Of a stretch of DNA of 64,000 bases, positions 44,277 through 56,438 are shown in pieces (within the stretch, counting starts at the first letter, position 1; each line of letters begins with the position of its first letter). The position numbers and the translations under genes are program-made. Source of the stretch: Lantana camara (Eukaryota; Streptophyta; Magnoliopsida; Lamiales; Verbenaceae); assembly GCA_037501455.1 (NCBI GenBank), contig CM074858.1, positions 36,763,001-36,827,000 on the forward strand. The letters run 5' to 3'. The notes below the pieces were generated by a model. The model saw nothing but the letters and a program-made list of their open reading frames with translations. It was not told where the DNA came from and searched no databases.

Positions 44277-47221
44277 TGTAACACCCCTAGAGCGAAGGGT
44301 GCCACATCCCCCGCACTAAGGTCCAACACGAGTAACGAAATGGATGTTCGCACCCGTATCAGACCATAACGAACGGGAGACACACAGAACTCACACCCTC
44401 GCTAGGCGGCCTAGACCCTCAAGAACTGCGCAAAATAAAATCAGAGTAGCGGAAGCAATTCATATACCAAACATGATTCCCAAGATCACATATATACATA
44501 TCAAAATGGGGAAGGGTCAAGTATTCCAATCAACAGCTAGATTATATACCAATGTACAATGCCATCAGGGCCCAAAAGCGAAAGTGTAATCATAAATACA
44601 TAATCCAAAATACAACAATAAGAGTAGAAGTAATCCACTACGATGCACGAAGACCCAAGCTAAACCACAAGTAAACCCAAAAGACACTTGCCGCCTAGCT
44701 TGACTCGGAAGAACCTGCAAACTCAAAAGAAAGGAAAGAGGGGAAAACAACAACGAGGGTTAGTCCTAGCGACGAGTGAGGGGCTAACTCACGCACCCGA
44801 TATATATATATAGAGCAAAGCACTTAATCAAACGGAAAGATCCTTGAACCGAGAGTGGTTTTTGCAAGCCAAATTAATTCCCGTGATATAGATATACATA
44901 AGTTAAAGGAAAGGAAAAAGGCTAAAACTAAACTCTACGTTTTAGGTGAATTAAGAATCCGCTCTCGTTCCATAGATGATACGAAGCCAAACCAACTCGG
45001 CGAGTACGAGTCACACACATCCCAACTTCCATATACGAAGAACAAAGCAAAACAAAACAAATCAGAAACCATCCCCACACCGGTTGATAGAAGGGTTGAT
45101 CGGCCCTAACTATCCACATACACAGACGAGACAAGGTTTAATTACTTTCTTGAAACCTTCGGCGGTTGCCTCCGCCGGCTCAAGAGAAACACCCTTACTC
45201 AACCTCCCAAGGTTGGGTGAAACTCTCAAATGGAGGTGTTGATGGAAGAGCTCGGCGACCCCTCGGTCGTCCCGAGATTACCATATCTCGGGGGCCCAAA
45301 CAGATCACAAAAGTCACACAAACATATCTCAAAGCTTATCTTTCAAAGCCACATCTCGCTTACACACACACACACTTGCACCAAACTAAACTTTTCAAAC
45401 GAAAGCAAAATAACTTATATACTTATACAAAACGTTTTCAAACTCTTATGACAAATGGGAGTAATCCCGCAACATATGTACCATACACTTATTTACCATA
45501 TATTATATGTATTCGCAAGCGAGGTTTCAAATCAAATAGGGTTGTAGGTCGAGTAACTAAAAGAACAAAAACCTCACCTTGTCGACGAACGTAGCGGAGA
45601 CAAAAAGGGAAAAACCGGACACCTATGGAGCAACCTCGTCCTCAACAGGAAGATCCTCTGAACAAGGCAAACAACAAGGAATATTCTTAGACTCAATATC
45701 CACCACATTGACGCTCGGTACATGCGTATGTATGGTTATGATGCAAATGATATAAAATGAATCCACCTCTAGGTCATTTAAGAGCATTCAATGCATATTC
45801 GGACATATATCATAAACGAGGATGTAAATCAAGTCACAAATTCATAACACAAAATATAACAAGTTGGTCATGCATACACACCAAAACGAGGCAAGAAGAA
45901 ACAACAAGAAGCAACGGAAAGGAAGCAAAAACGAACGAAACTAGAGTTCCAAGGAGGTACGCCCGTGTCCCCCTGGAAGGGCAAGCTGAGACACCCCCGT
46001 GTCTCAGTACAGAACTAAACAACGGAAACCTGGAGGTGACACGCCCGTGTCACCAAGAAAAGGCAAGCCGAGACACCCCCGTGTCTCGGTACAGAAAAGC
46101 GAAAACAAAATCAAAAGGTGACACGCCCGTGTCACCAACAAAGGGCAAACCGTGACACACCCGCATCTCGGTATAGAAAAACGCAGATGGGTCAACAGCA
46201 ACTCAGCAACCCCAAATCAAAACCAAACACCCAAACTCCAACTACCAAGCAAGGAAATGCAATAAATGCTAAGAAACAAGTCCTAGGAGCATACTATCAA
46301 CAACAAATCTCAAGGAAACATGAAAGGAGCAAGAATTAATCAAATCATCCCAACACCTACTATTCACATGCTTGCCCACTCTCAACAACCCACCAAGGAA
46401 ATGAACTCAAAAGCACATAAAAGAGAGAAGAGGGAGAGTAGAAGACAACCATGAACTCACCTTTCAAATTGGAGAAGCTAAAGTGAAGATTTGAGCTCAA
46501 AACAAGAAAATGGACAAAGGGGTTCTTCTTCTTCCTTGCTTCCTTGTACCGATCAGTTTTGGGAGAGAGAGATGGGGGATTGGCTCGGTTTCAAGGGGGT
46601 TAGGGGCTGAAAGTGGGATTAACTCAAGTTCTAACTCATGGTTAAGGCCTAGTTGGGTTTAGATGGGGTCCACAAGGTCTTATTAGGTCAAAAGATAGCT
46701 TCCAAACAAAAGGGACTCGTTACGGGTGGAATTCGGAGGTCTTAACGAGCTTAGGAAAAATGTGAGGCTTGTCCCATTAAACCCGAATCGTCGAAACGAG
46801 TTCAACGGAGGTGACGGAATTCGAATCCGAATTCCCGAGCTCAAAATACGCATCCCGGAACCCAAGGTGCGCTAAATGCTCTTTAGCCTCCTTTAGGTCC
46901 CGTCTCCCAAAACGAACCCAAAAAGGCAATCAAAACAAATACCAAAACATGTAACGAGCACCTAATCGAGTTCATAAAGCATATACTTAACACATATCCC
47001 AAATTCACGAAAATCAGAATTAAATACGAACCCAAAACGAATCAAATACCACACAAGAGAAGTTAACCGTTCAAGGGTAACCAAATTCATATTAAAGCAA
47101 ATAAGTTCAAATAACTTCAATAATTCACGTTGACAATTAATATCACATAATCACTTAAAGAACTAACTAAATAGCGTACATAAGAGGTTACCTGAAAAGT
47201 CTGCTCAGTCGGGATGTTACA
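44277..47221 (-). repeat. 3' LTR of C (2,945 bp)
   Basis: TGTAACACCCCTAG...GATGTTACA. It includes an 8-bp perfect hairpin CCCGAGAT/ATCTCGGG near 45280 and the palindrome cluster 45987-46171. Several 60-140-codon ORFs (e.g. 45166-45594) have no recognisable homology and I do not regard them as genes. Confidence 0.9.
45987..46171. repeat. Alternating two-type palindrome cluster in C LTR
   Basis: Two hairpin types alternate: TGAGACAC-CCCC-GTGTCTCA (45987-46006), GGTGACAC-GCCC-GTGTCACC (46035-46054), CCGAGACAC-CCCC-GTGTCTCGG (46068-46089), GGTGACAC-GCCC-GTGTCACC (46117-46136), then a decayed copy. The types differ by compensating pairs. The D LTR carries the same hairpin in its own sense direction. 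Confidence 0.88.
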
Positions 47222-47240
47222 AACCTCCCTCCTTCAAAAG
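47222..47240 (-). promoter_or_regulatory. Polypurine tract of C
   Basis: The minus strand reads CTTTTGAAGGAGGGAGGTT directly before the 3' LTR. Confidence 0.8.
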
Positions 47241-47249
47241 GACCTGTCC

Positions 47250-47294
47250 TCAGGTCCGAGGCGAGGTCTTGAAAAGATCCGGATACAATTGCTT
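47250..47294 (-). pseudogene. 3' end of the C gag-pol (chromodomain tail)
   Basis: The last 14 codons encode KQLYPDLFKTSPRT and a TGA stop at 47250-47252. They follow directly on the frame that ends ...ETEDKMK at the E insertion near 59780, completing the chromodomain motif of the E-D-KM--LYPDLF type. Confidence 0.9.
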
Positions 47295-50200
47295 TGTAGC
47301 GCCCCTTAACACTACAACCCCGCACCGTAGCACTCCCCGAGTGGATGTGAGACCTAGCACTCGAGAAATACTCCGGCGAACGGACAAGACTATGCAATAC
47401 CAGAGTATGAAATTTAAATGCAACGGAAAATAAACTTGAGCAAATAAAAGGGGACAATACATAACAAAGCACATATTATTAAGTTGGATAAGTGTTTACA
47501 GCAAAAGTTCTGACTTTAGAGAAGAGTGCTTATTGTAAGATGTACATGCACTCGTGATTACTCTAATTGACTGGAATGTGCCACCTTAAAGCTTCAAGAT
47601 ACCTCTAAGGCGTCGCTGTATAGATTCCTGAAATCATGAGTGGAAAGAGTAGGAGGGTTAGTCAAAATGACTAAGTGACGGGGGGTTTGGGATTTAGGAT
47701 TATAAGTAAGATTTTTGAAATGTTTTGACCAAGAAAGTCTTGGTTTGAAATGTATATACTATATAGTAACAAATAAATATATGACAATAATATCCGGTTC
47801 ATATTGTTTTGAAACAATAGGAGTAGGGGGAATATAGGCTATACTTTAGAAAATCTATGAACCGTTTTGAAAAGGATTTTATGCCCGCAAGCTAGGCGTC
47901 TCCAACCTTAACTCCTTAAAACCAAGAATATTCGTAACGACATTGATCAAGATGTCGTTACTCAGTAAAAAGAAATACAACAATACAATACCATCCTTCT
48001 TCCTCCGGTGTCACCTCAGGGAGCTACCCCTAGTGACGATATACATGAATTTGGGAGGGACGTACCTTTTCCCGTCACTTGGTGTGGAATAACTAACCTC
48101 CAGTTAAACCATCACCAAGATCTAGTTGGCGGCTGGTATAATAGTAGACCTCGGCCCGTGCCTCCCGGACTACTACTTCTACCAAGACCACCGGGCCCAT
48201 AGGAAAAACAATAACTTTGCTTGCAAGACGAGAATATTTACCCGTAAGAAAGTACTAAGTACTTTTCGGGGTAAATGTATGGTTTCAATAATTAACAAGA
48301 ATTATTTTCCCATAAAGGGGAAGGATAACTTGAAAGAAATTCAAGAAATAAAGTAAAGTAATTTTATCATGATTTCAGTTGAAAAGATTTAAAACCCTCA
48401 CCGGTACCGAGATTTAAGTGGAACTGTGAGGATTCCACTCTTCGATCCTAGGTTCGCCTGAAAGTAATAACTACTACTGGCTTAGAACTAGGTTCTTAGT
48501 TCCTAACTAACTAATTACACACAATAGTACAATGAAATAATTAGAGAGGATACACGTTATGTAATGCGTTAAAGATTTCCCGGTAAACCCTAAATTTACC
48601 AGTTTAAGGGAATTTGATTAACAAATTAGGGTTTATGGGATCTTTAACTAATTAAATATTTATCAACCATACTATAATTCTAATTATAAGATTTGAAATG
48701 AAATTCAAGGTTTAATTTGACAATGTAGGTTATCCTTTGAAAAATATTACATAGTTTATTGATTTTTGGAAAATTTAGGAAAAATATTTCTTTAAAAATT
48801 CCAAAACTTATTTTATAATTATTTTTGTAATAATTTCGAAATTAATTGGATTTTGGTTGACCAAAAGTCAAAATTACTATTAAAAACATTTACTATTCAA
48901 TTTCATATGAATTAAACACTTTATAACACAAAATCAAATTCATACACACACATGGATCACGGCACACACATGCACACACACACATCCAAGAACATTATGA
49001 ACATGTTCTTGAACTTATTTGAATATTCAAAGAGGGTGTGTAACATGTTCTATCACATTCATATTCATAACATAAGATTAAAGCATAATATAGCAAAATA
49101 TATGAACTTTCTATGAAAAATAATTCTAAATAAATTATTCTTGGCATGAATTTAATCAAACAAGATCATAAGCATTTAAATACATATTCACATTATATCA
49201 TATCATAATTCATGTATTTAATTGAATAAAATTCCATAATGTGCTCACATTATATTTAAACTATCAACTATGCACATATTTCATAAAATAAATTCCTAAA
49301 GCATAATTTAAATAATCTTAGGCATGCTACTATTATTTCTATACTAAGAACATTATATAAAGCATGAGATAATAGAAGAAAACATACCTTAGAGAGAAAA
49401 GAGGGAGAGTGGCGTGAGGTTTTGGGGAGAGGGAGAGAGTGATTTTTGTGTGTTGAATTGTGAGGTATAAATGAGGCTTAAGGGGGGTATTTATAGGTAG
49501 TCATGAGGGGTTTCTAAGCAATAAATGAGAGTTTATGGGAGATGTGGTTGCCTAAGGTTTCAACAAATGCTTGGTAATTAAATTGGAGATGTGGTTTAAT
49601 TTCATGATGAACAAATGCTAGGTTATTAACTAAGAAATGTGGAGAAATTATGCTCATTTGATCATTTCTTCTAGAAGAGCATGAGGTCATGGATGATGTC
49701 ATTTGGAATAAAAATAAATGTAAAAATAATATAAAATTTATTCAAGAGTCGAGAGGTAAAATTTTGATGTAGTGAATTAATGGAAGAATGAGTGAAAAAT
49801 GAGCTTCGTTTTAGTTATAAACATGAAATATTTGGAGTTTTTGTTTATAAATTATGAACATTGAAGATGATGAAAATCATGAGAAAATTATATAATCGAA
49901 GCTAGGATGAAGTTTAAAGTTTGGGAAAAATCACTATGTTGTAGAGAAAAATTCAAGGATCGTTATAAATATAATTTCGACTATTGAATAAAAGCTAATC
50001 GTTTAAAATAAAATGGTGATTTTTAAATAGGAAAATATTTATAAAACATGCTATGGTGCAATCGAGTTTTTGGTAAATGCATGAAAATTCATGAAATAAT
50101 TTGAGGGTCGTTTTGGTTATAATTTTGAATATCAAAAGGTAGATGAGTAAGGTTTTATTGATGATCGAATCATAAGCTAGGGTTTTCGCCGGTTTTTGAT

Positions 50201-50631
50201 ACTACGGGAGTTAGGATGGGAATTATAGTTTAAGGAGAGTATCACGATCCTCAAAATAATGTGAGGATTATTTTGGTTAAAATATTGGGTAGTGAAAGTG
50301 TTCCGGGAAATGTAGGAATATTTTTGAGTTATAGGGGTATTTTCGTAATTTCCAACCTAAAACTGTAGGAATGGGTTTTGAAGCATATGAGGGGTTTTTA
50401 GGTGCTAGAAAGGAATGATTACTAGAATTCTAGGATTTTATGAAAAGAGTTTCAAGGCACGAGTTAAAAGAATTAAATCTATGAACATTTAGTAAAATGT
50501 AACACATAAAAACACATAAGTCACATAAAATGCAATGCATGAAGTGAGTTAATAGGGATCGAGGTTATAAACGCTTCCTGAGTTGCCCTTTACTTACCTT
50601 TCTCAACTTGGCCCTGAGTAGGGCTGTTACA
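47295..50631 (-). repeat. Left (3') LTR of E
   Basis: TGTAGCGCCCC...GGCTGTTACA. It shares CCTTCTTCCTCCGG (47995-48008) with LARD LTRs, and a GGGCCC-containing GC block follows. Small ORFs (48008-48202, 48126-48356, 49514-49702) recur unchanged in the other LTR and are not genes. Confidence 0.97.
49488..49496 (-). promoter_or_regulatory. TATA box in E LTR (left copy)
   Basis: The minus strand reads CTATAAATA. A pyrimidine-rich stretch on the minus strand (GAGA-rich on plus, 49392-49440) lies 50-100 bp downstream, as in plant core promoters with Y patches. Transcription would start near 49460. Confidence 0.6.
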
Positions 50632-50655
50632 ATCTTCCCCCCTTTAAAAGAATCT
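50632..50655 (-). promoter_or_regulatory. Polypurine tract of E
   Basis: The minus strand reads TTTTAAAGGGGGGAAGAT just before the 3' LTR. The gag-pol stop codon is 5 bases upstream of it. Confidence 0.88.
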
Positions 50656-50659
50656 GTCC

Positions 50660-53600
50660 TCAGATTCTATTACTGTCCTTGAACAGTCCTGGGTAATGTT
50701 TCAACATCTTTTCCTCTGTTTCCCAAGTCTGTTCTTCTGTACCATTTCTTTTCCACAAGATTCTAACGAGGGAAATTCTTCGGTTTCTCAACTCTTGGAA
50801 TTTCCTATCCAAGATTCTGACTGGCTTCACTTCATAAGTAAGGTCGGGTTCCAGTGGTACTTCTTCAACAGGTAGGATATGTGAATCATCAGCAAAGTAC
50901 TTGCGGAGTTGGGACACATGGAATACGTTATGTATTCCAGTAAGACTTGCTGGTAGGTCTAGGCGATAGGATGTTGGACCGATACGTTCTAGTATCTCAA
51001 AAGGTACAATATATCGAGGGTTTAACTTTCCTCCTTTCCCAATTCGTATAAACCCTTTTCTTGGAGATGCTTTCAAGAATACCTTTTCGCCTATTGCGAA
51101 TTCTATGTCCCTTCTTCGATTATCAGCATAACTTTTCTGCCGATCTTGGGCAGCTTTCATTCTTTGTTTGATGATTTCAACTTTCTCTGTTGCTTCTTCT
51201 ACCCAACTCTTAGCAATATTCCCTTGGGATTTCCTTTTAATTTCCTTGGTTTCATCCATATCCCAGTATAATGGAGATCTGCATTTTCTTCCATATAGGG
51301 CCTCATAAGGTGCAGCTTGGATTGAGGCTTGATAACTGTTATTGTATGCAAACTCCACAAGGGGTAGGCAATCCTTCCAATTATCTTGGAAATCTAAGGC
51401 GCAAGCCCTTAACATATCTTCCAGGTATCTGATGGTTCTTTCAGACTGCCCGTCGGTTTGAGGATGTGCTGCTGTGCTGAAGTTTAACTTAGTACCCATC
51501 ATTTCTTGAATATTTTGCCAAAGTTGTGAGGTGAACTTTGGGTCCCTGTCTGAAACTATTCCAAGAGGTACTCCATGCAACCGAATAATTTCTTTTTGAT
51601 AAAGCTTGGCTAACGAGTTAACATTATCGGTTGCTTTGACAGGTAAGAAATGTGCGGATTTTGTTAATCTATCGATGATAACCTAAATACCATTAAATCC
51701 TCCTTTTACTTTGGGTAATCCGTAAACAAAATCCATGGTTACCTGATCCCATTTCCAAGTAGGGATAGATAATGGTTGCAACAATCCTCCAGGTCTTTGA
51801 TGTTCTGCTTTAACTCGTTGACAAGTCAAACATTTCTTGATGTAATTGGCTATGTCTCTTTTCATACCGTTCCACCAGAAATGCTTTTTGAGATCTTGAT
51901 ACATCTTAGTTCCTCCAGGATGTAACGAGTAACGAGTTTTGTGTGCCTCATCCAATATTTCCTTTCGAACGATACTAGGCACGCAGACCCGACTCTTGTA
52001 TCTCAAAATCCCTTGATCATCGGTTTTGAATTTTTCCTCAAGATCCTTTTCTTTGGATTTGAGACATTTCTGAATCCACTCATCCTGAGCCTGAGCTTCT
52101 TTTATCTTTTCCTTTAGTGGTGGTAGTACCACTAAATTTGCTAATCGAGTTCTTGAGATTACTTTCACAGCTTTTCGTGGGTTACTTGAAGGCTTTCTTG
52201 AGAGTGACGCTAAACTTGACTTCCGACTTAAAGCATCGGCCACTACGTTAGCTTTTCCTGGATGGTACTGGATTACACAGTCGTAATCTTACAGGAATTC
52301 CATCCATCTCCTTTGCCTCATATTCAACTCTTTTTGAGTAAAAAGATACCGTAGGCTCTTGTGATCAGTGAAAACTTCAAAAGTTACCCCGTAAAGATAG
52401 TGTCTCCACTTGGTAAGAGCAAACACAATTGCTGCTAATTCCAAGTCATGAGTAGGGTAGTTTTCTTTGTGGGGTTTGAGCTTTCTTGAGGCATAGGCTA
52501 TAACTTTTCCGTGCTGCATCAATACACAACCTAGCCCTTCTTTAGAGGCATCGGTATAAACTGTATAACCTTCTTTCCCTTCAGGTAAGGTTAGTACTGG
52601 TGCAGAAGTCAATCGTTGCTTTAATTCTTGAAAACTTTGTTCGCACTGCTTGGTCCATTCAAATTTTCTTTCCTTCTTTGTTAGCTTTGTGAGAGGTGCA
52701 GCTATCTTGGAGAAGTCCTTTACGAACCTGCGATAATAACCTGCAAGTCCTAGGAAACTTCTCACCTCTGATGGGTTCCTTGGTACTTTCCAATTTGTAA
52801 TTGCTTCAATCTTTGAAGGATCTACTTCAACACCTGATCCCGAAATTATGTGTCCAAGGAATGCAACTTTTTCTATCCAGAACTCACATTTGCTGAACTT
52901 AGCATATAGCTTATGATCTCGCAAAGTACTCAGCACTATGCGAAGATGTTCAGCATGTTCCTCAGGTGTTTTGGAAAATACCAGTATGTCATCGATGAAA
53001 ATGACCACAAATTTATCCAGACATGGTCGGAATATCCGATGCATCATGTCCATGAATGCAGCAGGTGTATTGGTCAATCCAAAAGGCATTACTATGAACT
53101 CAAAGTGTCCATAGCGGGTATTGAAAGCTGTTTTAGGGATATCCTCCTCCCTAATCTTTAATTGATAATACCCTTGCCTTAAGTCTAACTTTGAATAGAC
53201 TCGAGATCCTTGAAGGACATCAAATAACTCCTCTATATGGGGAAGAGGGTATTTATTCTTTATGGTCATTCGGTTAAGTTCTCGGTAGTCGATGCACATT
53301 CGTAATGACCCATCTTTCTTCTTTACAAATAATACTGGTGCTCCCCAAGGTGATGTACTGGGACGGATATATCTTGATTCGAGCAAGTCATCAAGTTGTT
53401 TTCTCAACTCCTGAAGTTCAGCTGGGGCCATCCGATAAGGGGTTTTAGAGAAAGGCTCTGCCCCAGGGATTGTATCGATTACAAATTCCAACTCGCGGTC
53501 TGGAGGTAACGAGTTTAGATGTTCTGGGAAAACGTCGAGAAACTCATTTACCACTTCTACTTCCTCAACCTTAAGTTGATCCTTTGGCCTATTTAGGAGA

Positions 53601-55069
53601 TAGGCAATGAATCCTATGGCTCCCTTCTGAATCAACTTCTTAGCTTCTGTCATAGAAATCATTGCTACTGATCTTTTATCTTCAGGAATCCAACTTTCAT
53701 CTTGTCATAAGATGATTTCTTTCTTGAAACAATCCAACTTAGCATGGTATTTGTAGAGCCAATCCATTCCCAGAATGATTCCATATCTTGTTATCGGAAG
53801 TTCGATGAGGTCCATTGGGTAGTAACGGTCACCGATTTGTATAGGGCAGCGTTTATATACTCGATCCGTTATTAAACAAGCTCCCAAAGGGGAACTTATC
53901 TCGAAATTATATGATGAACATTCAAGGGGAAAATTTAAACGCGCACATAAATTTGATGCAATGAATGAATGCGTGGCACCAGGGTCATATAGGACCTGAA
54001 CTGGCTTGTTTAGAATGTGTACCGTACCTTCAACAACATCTGAAGGGTCTGGATCCTCGTTTCCTTCCAACGCGTAAGCTTTTCCCTTGACAAGTGGTTT
54101 TCCGGATTTTCCCACGGCTTTCTCCTTTTCCTTAAATCCCGGTCTCTTTGGGCATGTGTTAAACTGATGGTTAGGGTCTCCACACCACAAACAAGTGCCA
54201 GCTTTCTTTCGACAATCTTGTTCAGTATGTCCCGGTTTGTGACAATATTCACAAGTGATCTTTTCTTGTGAATTAGACGGGACTGACTTAGGCTTTTGCA
54301 GGGCTGGTGTGGGTTTCTTCCCAAATTTCTGGTTAGATGGTCCAGCAGGACGTTTCATTCCTTGAGAGGGCTTATTTTGAGGGGGAACAGGGCGATTAGC
54401 TGCCTGGCGAATATTCTTGTGAGCCGCTTCGGTCTTCAGGGCTTTATCGACTGCCTTGTTATAAGTTTCAATATCTAATGAAGCTAAAGCCCATCGAAGG
54501 TCTGGCTTTAATCCATCAATGAATCGCTTGGTCTTTCTCCGTTCATCATTCAGAATGTGTGGAGCATACTGAATAAGTCTCACGAACTTTGCCTCGTACT
54601 CAGCCACTGACATATAACCCTGAGTTAAAGTCATAAACTCAGCCTCTCGAGTATCTCTTACCACTTGAGGAATATATTTATTCTGAAATTCCTTCACAAA
54701 CTCCACCTAACTGTAATCAGTTCGATCTTCTATCCAGGTCAACTTAACGTGCTTCCACCAACTCAAAGCAAGTCCTTCTAGGAGAAAGGCTGCATACTGC
54801 ACTCGTTCCCGTTCCTCGGGAAATATATCCATAGCTTCATAAATCTTTTCCAAACTAGCTATCCAATTTTCAGCCTTCAGGTCGTTAGGTTCTCCAAAGA
54901 ATTTTGGAGGATTCATTCGGAGAAACCTCTCTAAGGATCGCTCATTGGTAGGGTTATTCCCATGTGTACATGTTCGAACGAACTGCCTTAAAGCTTCTAC
55001 AAGTTTGGGGTGTCCTGGTGGATCTTGTGGCGATGGGGAGTTATTTCATGGTGTTCTTCGTAGAGGCAT
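50660..55069 (-). pseudogene. Gag-pol of E, one frame with five nonsense codons
   Basis: A single 1,470-codon frame with no frameshift. By codon number: gag from 1 (MPLRRTP); zinc knuckles CEYCHKPGHTEQDC at about 273 and CLWCGDPNHQFNTC at about 293; protease DPGATHSF at about 362; RT FIDD at about 691; RNase [11 protein letters not shown] at about 840; integrase zinc finger CLTC at about 1080; catalytic core; C-terminal chromodomain about 1418-1467. Stops: TGA 55046-55048, TAG 54707-54709, TGA 53705-53707, TAA 52289-52291, TAG 51683-51685. By comparison with element C and family consensus, four of them fit CGA-to-TGA or TGG-to-TAG transitions. The protein cannot be made as one polyprotein, so the copy is defective despite its young LTRs. 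Confidence 0.93.
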
Positions 55070-55555
55070 TGTGAATACTGAAATCACAATTATATAGGAA
55101 ATATAATGCATGCAGGGTTAAGAATGTTTCAACGATCATCACAGAACAACAATCACCAAATAACATCAATCATTAAACATAAGGTGCAGAAAGAAATAAC
55201 ATTAATACTCACGGTCCTGTTGGTATCTTGAAGCGACTCTAAGACTCATGATGCAAAAATGTAAAGCAACATGAAATAACAGTGTAAGATGATCAAAATG
55301 TGTCATATATATATATGCATCATGGTTAGTATGCTTCAAGAGCTACAAAAGTAAAAGCAAAAAGAGGGGGGGTGGACCCGATCTACCTCGAGTTACACCC
55401 TACAAGTACTGTCACTCCTAGTAAGTCAAAGCTGCTACTGTCCGCTGCTGCTACTATGTACTGCTGCAAAAATGGGGAGTGTCTCCACTGGCTGCTATAT
55501 ACATACCCCCGGATAACTATCCTATATACTGTACCTCGTATCTCACAGTCTGAAC

Positions 55556-56314
55556 TCAATCCTCCATAGCACTACCTGCCTCGAGGTCAACTGTATCGTC
55601 TGAATCTGGAACCCTAATAGGACTCCACTCCTCGCTAGGCTCAACACTGTCCTCCTCCTCGGGAACAACCTGTAACCCATCAGCATCATCACCGATCTCA
55701 CCGTCCTACTGGGGCTCCTCCTCCTAGTTCTCATCAGACTGGGTTATCGCCTCTGAAACCTCACTGTCTCCGGAATGGGCTACTGCGGGTCCGGGCTGCA
55801 TATCTAAAACCTGCTCCATAACATGAGTGTCGTTCAGGTGAAGTGCATCCTCCAAACGGCTCCTCATCTGGGCTCGGTACTGGTCGTGGATCACAATAGA
55901 AGCCTCACGGTCCAGAGTCAAACTAACCACGTCCTCCTCGAGCTTGGCCACTCGTGATACTAACTGAGAAATAGCAATCTGAGATGCGGCTAACTGGTCC
56001 CGAGCATGATCACGATCTACTGCTGTCTGTCTAGCCATCTCTCGGTTCCTCTCAGCCTCCAATCGATACTCACCGGTCCTCTGATACTCATAAAAGTAGG
56101 CATCCCTCTCGGTCTCTAATAGATGAACCGCTCTGTTTGGGTAGGCATACCCGGGAAAGGCCTCCTGACGTGAATCCTGACTATGCTGCATAATCCTCTG
56201 CCAAGGATAGTATCTAGGACCCCCACTACGAGCAACAACTAAGGTCCTAGGAGGCTCATACTGATCAAGCCACTCGATGCTATCAGAATGTGGAAGCTCA
56301 CCGTAGCCGGCCAT
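55556..56314 (-). pseudogene. Extra ORF upstream of gag in E, with two amber codons
   Basis: 196 codons from MAGYGELPHS run to a TAG at 55724-55726. Five codons later a second TAG (55706-55708) occurs, and the same frame continues about 49 codons to TGA at 55556-55558 with a very acidic tail (EEE, DDAD, EEED). Residues about 85-160 look coiled-coil: RLEAERNREMARQ, then LVSRVAKLEEDVVSL. It lies between PBS and gag on the same strand, with about 490 bp of non-coding spacer before gag. No homology recognised. Both stops fit CAG-to-TAG change, so a 252-codon protein was probably intact in the ancestor. Confidence 0.6.
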
Positions 56315-56419
56315 TTTTACTCTAGAAAAACACTTTACAAATTATTAGAGCAAGGAAATTATAGTAAAATACTTTCTCTATCTAATGTTAAAGTTAAGTT
56401 CTCTCTATCTAAACCTGAT

Positions 56420-56431
56420 GCTCTGATACCA
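56420..56431 (-). promoter_or_regulatory. Primer-binding site of E
   Basis: The minus strand reads TGGTATCAGAGC, initiator-Met tRNA complement, 7 bases inside the 5' LTR. Confidence 0.9.
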
Positions 56432-56438
56432 CCTTAGC

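Noticed and set aside
45166..45594. 142-codon ORF in the C LTR
   Set aside because: Low-complexity composition and position inside an LTR; no recognised domain.
48008..48356. Identical small ORFs in both LTRs of E (48008-48356, 49514-49702 and 57152-57500, 58658-58846)
   Set aside because: They are copies of the same young LTR, which explains the identity without coding function.
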